From assembly GCA_019914995.1 (NCBI GenBank), contig CM034132.1:9480662-9544661 (forward strand): a stretch of DNA of 64,000 bases, written 5' to 3'. How positions within the stretch are numbered: position 1 is the first letter of the stretch; each line of letters opens with the position of its first letter. This DNA comes from Acanthochlamys bracteata (taxonomy: Eukaryota; Streptophyta; Magnoliopsida; Pandanales; Velloziaceae). This document shows, one piece after another, positions 48,094 through 59,700 of the stretch. The position numbers and the translations under genes were made by a program. The notes below the pieces were generated by a model. That model saw only the letters and a program-made list of their open reading frames with translations, did no database searches and was not told the DNA's origin.

Positions 48094-50641
48094 TAAGTAA
48101 ACAAATCCTTATTCTCGTGAAGATATCATATGTAGAAGATTAATGCAATGAAGGAAGACTGTTGTTTTTTCTTTGTTGATGAGTTTCTTTTCATTTATGT
48201 AATATTGACAATGGTTAAAATTTTGAATTTATATAGAATATACATACTTTTAAATGCTTTTTAACATTTGCATTACTCCTATCGTGAAAGATTTAAAATT
48301 GCGTTTGCCATTACTTTTCAAGAAAAATACTTTCAAATTTTTAACTTTATATTTTCTAATAAGTTATATATAATATTATAAAATTTATTTAAAAATTTAA
48401 AAAATATAATAAAGTTTTATATCGTAAGATTTTATAATTATTACTTTTTAAATAAAAATAATACTTATTTTTATTTTTAAAAAATATTTTTTATTTTTAA
48501 AAAATATTTTTTGAATCTTTAAATTACGTTGACTTTCGATAAATTTTATAAATTCAAGTACTAATTTGATAAATTAAAATCGAATTAGTAATATAAAAAT
48601 TTATAATAATATTTAATAAAAAATGAGTTAGATAATTTAGAAATAGACTAATAATTCATCTTAAATTGGCCGAATAGATTCCGGTGGTTTGGTGTGCTTA
48701 ACACTTATATTTTTTAATAATTTTAAATTGATCGAATGTTGAAATATATACGTATTTATAAACGAGAGATGTTAATTAATTGATCAATTTTTTAGCATGA
48801 GGATTTGCTTTTACAATTTTTTTTAGTGTACGTGCGGATTTGTTCACGACGTTTAATCAAAACCAGTTAGATTTTGAAGATATTCTCGGACATGACTTGA
48901 TGCTATGTTTCCTTGGGTAGAGTTTGTATCAGTTCTTGGAACAAATTTTTTGCCAAAAAATTATCTATAAATTTACTTTTAAATATAATTAAATATAAAA
49001 AAAATTTATAAACTTATTTCTTTATTTATAAAAATTTGAATTGCTGTGTAATCAAAACGAATCCTAAAATAAATAAAAAAATTTCAAAAGAATAAGGCAG
49101 TCAGTGTGGTTGATGTGAAAAGGACCAACTGCTTCAGTACTCTTTCATCATTGACAAACACAGAACACAAAATAATTTTGCATGCTGTTGCTGATGTCTT
49201 ACCTCAACCAAATTCAACAGCACTTTCCGAACAAGTCAGCTCCGCTTCTTTAAAAATTATCTATAAGTTATATTTAAATTTTTTATTTCAAAAAATAAGT
49301 CGACCAAACTTGTTTTCTTAAAATCTACAAAAAATATTTTCTCTAAAAAAATTAATTTTCAAGTAACTTCAAACGACACTGCAATCTAATCGAGACATTA
49401 ATTTGCTCGGTAAGGGATTCTTTTAAATGTACCCAACTTCACTTTCTATTTTTAAATTTTGAATTTGATCTTTGCATATTTTAATTATTATATCAAATTT
49501 TATTTTCGCATCAAATTTTATTTTTATCAAAATTTAATTTCAAATTTAATTTTATCTATTTTAAATATCACTCAAAATTCTGCTTTAATCAAATTTTATT
49601 TTTACGAAATTTAGTTTCGTAAAATTTAATTACACATATTTGAAACACGCATAAATTAACTTGGGCTGATTCTGTAACTTCAATAAACCAGCCCATAAAA
49701 TAGGCCCAAATGTGCAGTACCATGGGCCGAACAAATCAGCATCCGAATCCGAATAACACTTGAAACATATTTACCCACAATTTATCTCATAGTTACCATT
49801 GATACCATTTTCTTTCTCGTCGTAATAATTCGGAATAAACTTCTGTCCGCTTTCTGCTAGTTTCTCAAACCAACAAAAGTTAATTAAAAACACTCAGCAC
49901 GATTTCTTCTTTGCTCTCCTTCTTTAATCATCAGGAGTAATCAAAAAATTTTCGAACAAAATTTTAATCCTCCCGCTCTCTCTCTCTCTCCTCTCTGATT
50001 AGGTAATCTTCGATCTAGTTGTTTTTCTAAATTCAAAATTTTTGATTCACACTCCTCTTCTTTTTTCTTTTTCTTCTTATCGTTGATTTACGTGCTCTAG
50101 TTGTTCGGAGATTTTTTTTGGGTCTATAGAATCGAATTTTGTTTCAATCTCAGTTAATATATATTTTTAGTTTATCTACACATGGAATTTCTATGTAGGA
50201 TTGAAAGAGTTCAGTGATTGATTTTTCTTTTATTTTTTTGGTTTAATAAAAACAGCTCGTGAATCTTAAGCATGCTAATCGATGGTTGTACTTTATTTAT
50301 GATAAGAATCTACTCATTCAATTGTGTGTGGGGGAGGGATAGAAATGTTGAGTGATTCCTTTTTTTTGTCTGGTAGGAATCAGTTCAGTGATTTATAGTT
50401 TATTGTGAAAAATTTACACATTGAATTTGTAGTTATTTATGATCTGTTCTAAGCGTTTGGTTTGATTGGCAGGAAACCACGTTCATAGTAACTCGTAAGC
50501 ATGAATCAAGTAGTTTTTTTATGATTTTATTCGTAGTTCAAGTAAGGATTACTTGTAATGGGAACTGACTCTTTCATAAATCTTCATTCAAAATGCAGAT
50601 TAGTAGAGTTCATTGGGTAGTCTTAGTTGCTTCTAAGCTAG
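48094..50641. other. Intergenic AT-rich region and leader of the PSP gene
   Basis: AT-rich repeats lie at about 48340-48495 (related to the dispersed element, opposite orientation) and 49420-49660 (resembling 6400-6700, with ACGAAATTTAGTTTCGTAAA). A pyrimidine-rich tract with (CT)n near 49970-50000 precedes a likely leader exon ending at AG|GTAATC near 50002. The ATG at 50642 follows a leader intron. Confidence 0.5.
48340..48495. repeat. Dispersed AT-rich element, copy 6
   Basis: Contains ATAAAATTTATTTAAAAATT followed by AAGTTTTATATCGTAAGATT and a T/A arm, the inverted order of the copies at 2790 and 33355. Boundaries are approximate. Confidence 0.4.
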
Positions 50642-51323
50642 ATGGAGTCAGATGGTTTCATCAGTCTTGTTTCATTTTCTGAATGTGAACAGAAAAGTGA
50701 AGATAACAAGCCGGAGACATTGGAAGCCAACTGTGGTGGTGAACTTAACGTAAATGATTCATCTACTATGGAAAATATCGAGAACAAGCCAGAGGAAGTC
50801 ATCTCTGGGCGAGAAGATTTTGAAAATGGCATATCGGTATTGAATGAAGATAGGGAAGGTATGCCTTACAGGGACAATGTTGAGGAAAACCCAGAAACTG
50901 TAGAAGCCTTCCCCAGTGGTCGAGGTCGGGAAAATGGTACTTATGTAATGAGTGAAGATATGGAAGAAATATCGATTAGAGAAAATTTTGACAATCAACC
51001 AGAAACCTTGGAAGATGTCCCCAATGGCGAAGACTATGAAAATGGTTCATCTATACTGAATGAAGACATGGAATATCTATCTATGAGGGAGAATGTTGCA
51101 ACATTAGGTGAAGTTGTTGTAAGAGAAAGTGTCCATTGCATTCATACTGTAGATGCTGAAATTAGTTCGCTCCAGGTACAACCTACTGTTCAATCAATGG
51201 TTACCTTGGAGAAAGTTAACGAACACGACCATAAACTAAGAAATGAGAAAACCTGTTTAGTCATGCAATCTAATGCAACTGTTTCTGACTCATTGATTGA
51301 TGAAAAACGTATCCTATTTATTT

Positions 51324-51363
<40 letters not shown>

Positions 51364-54300
51364 GCTTCCGTTTGCTCATAGTACATGTATTCATGCATGT
51401 ATTTCTATTATGTCTATAAGCAGTTGTCTTGGTCTTGGTTGTAGACCACCTATATGATGTGTATTGATCTACAATGGTGTAGTCCAATGCATTGATAGCT
51501 TCTATATTAATCTCTTTTTGAGATTCTTTTCACAAAGTTTGAATGCTTCCTTCTTTTCCATAACCTTTTAATTTAGCTATCAGTAAGGTCAAAAGAGCTA
51601 GGACAACATATGTTGAGGAGGGACCATTTGTACGTGTTGTCTATCATTCTTTGACAAAGTACGTATTTTTCTTTCCCTCTTCTATATTTTAGTATGTTAA
51701 GGCAAGAAACTATGTCCTTAGTATTGCTTATTTAATAAATTTCAATAGAAAGAAACTTTATATGCCTGCATAACAAAATGCACTTTCTTGTTGATCGTCT
51801 CCCTGATTGTTCTCCATTTTGTTTATCTAGAGAAAGCAAGAAGAAGCTTGTGGAACTTATGCAGCAGTGGTCTGAGTGGCATGCTCAGCATCAATCTTCT
51901 TCCGGGGTAATTATTGCTACACTGGTAGCATCTACCTGATATGAACTATCGTGTGACCTCAAACTCATAACTAGACTGCTCTCATATTAACTATCCCTTT
52001 TCCCATTTCTATCATTTCATATATGAGAACCTTATCACTTTGCTTATGGTGCCCCAGTTAAATGACAGACTTCAATCTTTCTTATAAGAAGGAACTGTGC
52101 CTATCTATGATAATGGCTTTGGTAGTTTATCTTCATTCTTGTAATAAAGAAGTGATGAGATATCACTTTATTGCAGATTCTATCATCTATTAATCGATTC
52201 TTAGGTCAGCATGATCCTAGCTTTATCTTTCTGTCACGATTCCATCTTGGTCATGGATTGGATGAAGCTATAAACTTTGAATCATATCAGAAATTGTTGC
52301 ATGAAGCCTTGAGTTTCTGATGATTTATATTTACTACGCAAGGGTGAATATCTTCCATGATAACTTTATAGATTTGTTGGGAAATATCTTTGTCTGTCGA
52401 TTGCACTTCCATGCTCATATTTGGATGCATGAATTTACATTTGCAGATGATATTTATGTGGTTGAAATTCTAATCTCCTTTTTGTCCTGCTTTATAGGAT
52501 GCATCTTCAAAAGAAGGTTTGGAATTTGGTGAAGAGATATATTTTCCAGCATTACATATTGGTTCAGATGCATCTTCTGCTGTGGTAGATGATATCACTT
52601 TTCTTTTCTTGTTTCACATATTTTATTGTGATTTAGTTATATGTTAATAGGCAATTGTCATGATTCCTTGCTGAGAAACTGGATTTAAGTAGGTACGAGT
52701 TAAAATGCTATTCCAGTATCCTCATTTGTTTTTGCTTGTAAAGTCACTCATTCAGAAACTAAGTAAAACTCAGCTGGTCTTCTTCCTTCTCTTTTTGGTC
52801 TCGTAGATCCTTGCAAGCCATATTGCTACTCTACAAACTACTATGCCTTATAAAGAAACTCTTCAATTGGAAACATGCTGACTAGTCTTTGAAAGCGTGT
52901 TGGATAATCTCAACTAGTTCTTTTGTGCTTTCCTGTGCCAATCATGTGAATTGGCTTTTGCTCATGCAGCTCTAGTTTTTCCAGTAATTAACTTGGTAAA
53001 TTTAGATTACAGGGATGGCATGTGGAATTGGCTTTTGCTCATGCAGCTCTAATTTTCCATTAATTAACTTGGCTAAATATGTTTGTGCAAAGACAAACTC
53101 TCTAATGTTACAATTTTTTTTTTTGCTGACACCATCTTTGAAAATTTTGAGTTGCAGTTACTTGCCTCTGGTTTCTAGACAAATTAAATGTAATTTTCCT
53201 TATGACTCAATAGAATTTACATGTTTTCGAAAGGGATATCCTTTAAATTTGTTCTTTCTGTAGTTCAATCCTAAATATCAGTTACCTGTGTGCTATGTTT
53301 CATTTCTCTTCCTGTCACACTAATATGGTTTTCTCCAGTTTCATGAACTTCAATATCTTTTTATTGACTGCATGGTAAGCTATATTGTGAGCTGACTTTA
53401 TATTTTTATTTCATTGAAGTCATTTTGGATAGATAATAAGGCAAGAAAAGAAGAAAATAAGATTGTCGAGTTGGATAATGACTCAGTTCCTTTTTATGAT
53501 CGTGGATATACTCTGGGCTCAACAGCACACGATGGATCAGCTAATCCAGAAAGGTATTGCTTCTGTTCTAAAGAAGATACCAATAAAATGAGAATTCCTC
53601 AATCGTGCTTTTAATTTTAGCCACCCTAAAGTGGTTTATAGATTGAATGTATTTTTGATAGATTTATGTAGTGTTTCTTCAATAGTTTAGTTGTTTCTTT
53701 TATGTAGCATATATATAGATATTTTTGGAACATTTATCTTTGTGTAACTTCAGAATATTTTTTAGTAGGTTTACATTATAATATTTATAGCTATACCTAG
53801 TACCCTTTGACACTAGCACTGCAGCCTGGTAGCTAGAACTGCCCAGATCTTTGTGGTACTTCTGAGTTAGGATACTTGTCTTGTACTTTCTAAGCTTTAT
53901 TCATCAGTATAGTCCATATTACTTTGCCCCTTAATTTTTCTTTTGAGTCAAATAATGCCTTGTTCTTTTTCCTCTTTACTTTGCTTAGAATGATTTTCTG
54001 TTGAAAGCACTGTGATATCGGGAGGATGAAATTGCATGAGATTTTTATGCTAGTATACTATATATATTTATCTTTGTTTCTGTTACTTGATCATTAAAAA
54101 GATATTCAGATGTTTTTACAGTCTTCCTTGTTGTGTTCTTAGTATTCTTCTTCTTTTTCTTCTTTTGGTGTTTTTGGGGTTAGTGTGTCTTTCTTCCATC
54201 TGATATGGATTATTTACTTAACACAACAGTGGGGTGAAAGCGTTAGAAGCCTCTCGATGTTTTAACTGCGGATCTTACAGTCACTCATTGAAGGAGTGCC

Positions 54301-55710
54301 CAAAACCTCGTGACATTGTCGCAATTAGTAGTGCTCGTAAACAGCACAATGGAAAGCGGAATGCAACCCCTGCATCTCGTGGACAAGTTCGATACTACGT
54401 GAAGGCTGCTGGAAAGTTTGATGGCCTGAAGGCAGGGTTTCTTAGCGCTGAAACAAGAGAATCATTGGGTATTGGGGTAAGAATGACCACTTTATGCATA
54501 GTACTCCCCTTCGAACAAACCTCGTTGCTCATTTAGCAGTTATAGAATTTTAGTTTAGTAGTTTATCTCCTGAAGCGTCTGCTGTCACATTCTGGTGCTT
54601 CAAACTCATTCAAGCTAATAATATAACCACTTATAACATAGTCGTAAATAGTTTGGTAAGAGGGAGCTTGATATCGGATTGGCTTTATCTTAATGTTAGT
54701 ATTAATACAGCCAGTTAAATGATACTGTCTTATCTGTACGATTAAATGAGATCTTTTATGTTATCTTACAGGAACTTGATCCACCCCCTTGGCTACACCG
54801 AATGCGTGAATTGGGTTATCCACCTGGGTATCTAGGTTAGCATGCCGGTTTAACTTAATTTCACATAGAAACTGTATTCAGTGTGAAAACAAGTCTGTGT
54901 GAGGTTGTGCTTCTTTGATTGGCCATGGTGATATACACATATCATGTGCTGGTAGCTGTAACATATACCTAAATCCAGACAAAAACATTTAAAACTGTAA
55001 TTTTAATGTTAATTTCCTCTTCCTTTACTAATGTAGCAGCATTTGCAGATATTGTGGAGGATGAGGACCAGCCATCTGGAATCACAATTTTTACTGATGA
55101 GGAGTTGAAGGAAGAGTATGAAGAAGGGGAGCTTCTGGAAAAGGGTGAGCTGTTGCCACCAAAGAAGAAGATGACTGTCGAGTTTCCTGGCATCAATGCC
55201 CCAGTCCCTGATAACGCTGACCACAGAGTTTGGTCTGCTCCACCAAGAGGATCATCTGCCTCCAGCACATACAGGGGCTACTCTAACTATAAGTCGAATA
55301 ATTCACTAGAGGCCAACAGAAGCCGTTACCATGAGCGTAGATGGTCATCAGACTACAGAGATGACGGTCCTCCTAGCTCAGACCATGGTCTTGTTTCCCC
55401 CTTGCCCCCTTACTCGCCAAGATTCAGCTCAAACAGTAACAATTCACTAGCAAGGAGTCCAAGTTTGGGAGGATCTTATTCGGATAGAGGACAGAGAAGT
55501 CCGCTTACTTACGAGAGTTCAGCTGGTCAAAACACCTACGGCTTGTCCTCATATGTAGATCGTTGGTCACCTCATAAATCCAGTCCTTCCCCAAGGTTTG
55601 AGCAGTGGAACAGCCGTAGTTCATACAATTCAAGTCCAGACGTGAGTCATGGGTCATCATGGTCAACAAGCGACAGACATGACCATCGACACCGTCATAG
55701 TAGAAAGTGA
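50642..55710 (+). CDS. ZCCHC8-like zinc-knuckle, PSP-domain protein
   Basis: Eight exons, join(50642..51308, 51577..51658, 51831..51906, 52498..52584, 53420..53553, 54230..54476, 54772..54835, 55037..55710), 2031 bases, 676 residues. Exon 1 encodes an acidic region with imperfect ~35-residue repeats. A CCHC zinc knuckle (CFNCGSYSHSLKEC, C-x2-C-x4-H-x4-C) lies near residues 357-370. The PSP (proline-rich, spliceosome-associated) domain follows (LGIGELDPPPWLHRMRELGY, PPGYL) near 425-452. The C-terminal 220 residues are acidic and then Ser/Tyr/Arg-rich (RRWSSDYRDD, RWSPHKSSPSPRF). In animals ZCCHC8 is a subunit of the NEXT complex that brings nuclear RNAs to the exosome, and plant homologues associate with the HEN2 helicase; that role is inferred for this gene. 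AATAAAG occurs near 55919 as a likely poly(A) signal. Confidence 0.88.
51327..51360 (+). repeat. (CT)n microsatellite in intron 1 of the PSP gene
   Basis: About 17 CT units start some 20 bases after the exon 1 donor at 51309. The run is uninterrupted. Confidence 0.9.
52177..52320 (+). other. Possible alternative terminal exon of the PSP gene
   Basis: After a good acceptor (TTTATTGCAG ending 52176) a frame stays open for 47 codons to TGA at 52318-52320, and it is in phase with the exon ending at 51906. It encodes ILSSINRFLGQHDPSFIFLS and further mixed hydrophobic/charged residues (LDEAINFESYQKLLHEALSF), which look like protein. Using it would end the protein at about 322 residues, before the zinc knuckle. 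No homologue is recognised. Confidence 0.35.
52943..53080 (+). repeat. Tandem duplication, ~76-bp period, in a PSP intron
   Basis: GAATTGGCTTTTGCTCATGC followed by AGCTCTARTTTTCCA and TTAATTAACTTGG-like sequence occurs at about 52943-53004 and again at about 53019-53080 with few differences. Confidence 0.8.
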
Positions 55711-56723
55711 AGTGCTCTGCATTTTTTCGTATGAAATGTAAACATATTCATGTTGTAGTGAATCTGATTTAAAATCGAACTGAGATGAAATGAACGGATT
55801 AATATAGTAGATCTCATTCAAGTTGGATAAGAAAGGATTTAGTTTGTTGTTGTTGCAGAGTTCGTGTAGCTTATTTTTTAGAAAGAGGCTTCGTTTGTTG
55901 TTAAACGTGTATAGTAGCAATAAAGTATTAAGCGTTTTTTTTCCTTTTGTTGTTTCTGTAATTATTGCTGGATGCTTCTCTCTGATCTCTAGACATTACA
56001 GTTCAAAATAATAAGTTTGATTTCTTTCTTATTTCAATATTTTCAGTTTTATGCTCAACACCGACTTTTTATATTAATTTTTAATTTGCAATAATTATTT
56101 TATTAATTTCTATATAAAAAAGTTAAAAATTTAATTTAATTTTTTACCAATGTGTTCATTAATTATCTAAAACTCATAGTTGAATGTAGTGCTTATTGTT
56201 GAATTTATACATTTCGATATAAAGAACTACATTCAAAACCTTTCTGAAAGATTTACTTAAATCTTGAGTGAGGCTATTTATATTTTTAATGCATGAACTC
56301 AATTGCATCTCTCTCACAATTATATCTTGTTATATATTCCACACTCTTGATTTTACATTTCGAGCTTTAAAAAAATTAAAGCAATTAAATAGTGATTTAA
56401 AACATAAATTAAAACGAAATTATTAGTTAAATTTAGAAATGCATGCTCCTTATCAAATAAAACAAATTAGATTTCTAAAATAATGTTCAAGTTAATTATT
56501 CATAGATGAAATTTCACATAAATAATTTGATATATAATATTTTAACTTTATAGAGAAAATTTTCAAATATACTTATACGTTCTATTTAACACTATAAAAA
56601 AAAAAAGTAGATACAAACATAGATTCTTAAGAAGGTTCATACAACAAGAGTGATTTCTGATAGTAAGGCAAAAGCTGATGTTAGACGAAACCTGACAATT
56701 TCACTCAACGAGCAAGGCATCGA
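55711..56723. other. Convergent 3' region between the PSP and PEPC genes
   Basis: Tail-to-tail gene ends. The 3' UTR of the PSP gene probably ends near 55940. An AT-rich spacer follows, then the 3' UTR of the PEPC gene. Nothing else is seen. Confidence 0.6.
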
Positions 56724-59700
56724 TCAGCCTGTATTCCGCATTCCGGCAGCAATTCCATTAATGGTGACAAGCAAGGAGTCACGCAGCTTGTGGTTATCGT
56801 CGTCACGTCTCAGCCTCTTGAGAATCTCCACCTGCAGAATGTTGAGCGGGTTCAGGTAGGGGAGCCTGCTCTCGATCAGCTTCCTCAGACTCTTGTTGTT
56901 CTCTGAAAGCTTCTCGTGCCCGCTGACAACCAGCACGTAGTTCTCAGTCATCTGCAACTCCTTTCTCAGCTCAACACCAAGAGCCCTCCTGTTCTCTGAC
57001 ACAAGGGCTTCATCGTAATGCTTTGCAATGGGAATGTCGGCCTTAGCAAGAACCATTTCAATGAGATCAATAGTTAAGCGGAACAAAGGCCACTCTTTGT
57101 ACATTTCTCGTAAATCTTGCTGGTATCCTTTGTCACATGCGTGTTTTAATCCAGCGCCCACGCCAAGCCATGCGGGGAGGACGAACCGGGTCTGAGTCCA
57201 AGCAAAAACCCATGGAATGGCTCGGAGATGTCCAATACCTGCTGTGGCCTTCCTTCTGGTAGGACGGCTCCCGATATTCAGAAAACCGAGCTCAGCTTGT
57301 GGGGTAGCTTCTTCGAAGTAGGATATAAACTCAGGGTTATCGTAGACAGTGCTTCGGTAGAATTGGCAACTTGTCTTTGAAATCTCTTCCATGACTTGAC
57401 ACCACTTCTCCTCTCTTGGTGGAAGGGGAGGGCGTAGAGTAGCCAGAAGCACTGCTGTAGTGTATATCTCAAGCTCACGTACTGCTATCTGTGGCAGACC
57501 AAACTTGGCCTGGACCATCTCCCCTTGCTCAGTTGACCGAAGGGTTCCCTGAAGATAATGCCTTTGATGAGCAAGCAAATCCATAAACTGGCTATGGAGA
57601 GCATTGAGAAACAAAATTGTTTTAAAAGTAAAAGATTGTTGTTATGATGTATCGCCTGTATGCCCTACTCACCAATCACAATAGTAATGCATTCCAGTCC
57701 ATGAGTCTCTTATCATTTTGTTTAAAGACTAGTCGTGCCCTTAATGCGATTCATGAAAACTTACCATAACGGAACCAGGAGGTTGGGATTGTATGGCAAG
57801 ATATGTAGGTCCACCACCACGCCCAATACTACCCCCACGTCCATGAAACAGCGTAACCTTGATTCCAAACTCTTTGCAAGCAGCAACAACATCCTCTTGA
57901 GCCTTGTACAGTTCCCATGCTGCTGTGAAGCGCCCAGCATCTTTTCCAGAATCAGAGTAACCTACCATAACCTACAGCCAGACCGGGTTAATAGAATAGT
58001 AAGCATTTGCGTTTTTAAAACTTGAAAAAGGTATACCTCTTGATGTCCGTTATGGTTTTTGATGATATGCTCCCTGTACCAGTCTATAGATAACAACTTC
58101 CTGATTACTGAGCCAGCTCCTCTTAAATCCTTCACAGTTTCAAATAAAGGAACCACCCTTAACCTGCCATAAGGGATGGAATGGCTCCATCAGTTTTGCG
58201 TTTCAAAGAAAACGGACAATCATTCATTCATAAACAAAAAACAGATTTACACTCCCCATAGAAGAACACTGCTCAAAGGGATTCAAGCTTTCACTTACGT
58301 TGTACCAAGGCATGGCCTTCCTAGTTCACCACTTACAGATAGTCTAGCATCTTTCTGCAGAAGCTCCACAGCAAGAATATCACTAGCCTGTTAATGGAAG
58401 CAATGTCAGTTGTTGCAAAACTATTGGAATGCCAGCAAAATGAAAGCAAAAGATTTGAATGTGAGAAATGTCCCATACACTTGATGCCATCGAAATCACA
58501 TATGCTCCCAGATAATCGCTACCAAGTTCAGCAGCTACACGGAAAGTGTCCAGGACTTCGTTCACATCAGGCATCACCTGATAAATCGAATTAAACAATG
58601 GTGGCATAAGATGTGCTAACAAAAATTATTTTCTTCAGCAGTATTTGTCAGCTTAAATCTTTGACATGGTTAAAAACGTCTCTTGTACTATGTAGTCATG
58701 TGGATAATTATGTCGAAAGATCTCCTTACCTCAATTGTTGGAGGAATAAGAGGCCTTTTTCCTTTTAACTCTCTTGTTAAGAAATCAAGCTTCGTTTCTT
58801 CATCCCACTCGCTGTAAGCCCCCATATCTAAGTACCTTGTAACTGCATCGAGCGCCTCAGCATGTCTCCCAGATTCCTGAAATGGTTTAGATAGGAGATG
58901 AAGAAAATGTGGTATTTTAGTATCAGATATGAGATTTCTAGTATATATACCTGACGCAAGTCAAGCTTCATTAGAATCATTCCAAAGGTTGAAACACGTC
59001 GGATCAAGTCTGCGAGCCGCCCATCAGCAAGTACATCAGAGCCACAAGAATGCTACAAACAACCACAACTAAAATTAACCCACCCAAATGTCAAACTTAC
59101 TAACAGAGCAACACATTCAACTTTATGTGAGCTACAAAACTCCTCAAGTTCCGCAATCATAAATTGACTGTTATTTGCCGGTACTGTGACCTATCAGGTT
59201 TAGTTCCTTCATAGATTTGCACCATACCAAAGAATCATAACATATCAGCAATGGTTCCAGAAGTTCCTCTGTGGTCTCATAGTACTCCAGCGGGTCATGT
59301 TCACATGGAAGATCTTCAAGTAGAAGTTCCAGACGTCTTCTAGTATTTATTAGCTGAGTCACCACACAAACGAGAAAATTCCAACCTTTGTCAGAGATGG
59401 TGGCAATTCAACAACTAAGGACTGAAATGTTAACGAAAACAAAATGAATATCAAAGAAAATATAATGGGAAATAATATAGAAAAAGCTCACCTTTTCCTT
59501 AACACTTCCAAGAACAACTCTGTATGGAGCAAGCATAGGACGTGGGAGGCTAGGTTCTAGAAGCTTCCTGAAACTAGACCTCCCTACTTGAGATTCTGCC
59601 AGCAATTTCCTTTGACTAGCAATCTGATTAGAACTCAAAGAGGCTCCCTTAGAAAAGAAAGGTGCTCTAAGCGACTGATTATTCGCAGCTGCAATTGCTT

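Noticed and set aside
56724-57614. Reading the last PEPC exon from the upstream in-frame Met at 57614
   Set aside because: The acceptor ending at 57549 joins Met of the previous exon to [10 protein letters not shown], exactly as in the family; the sequence 57549-57614 is intron.
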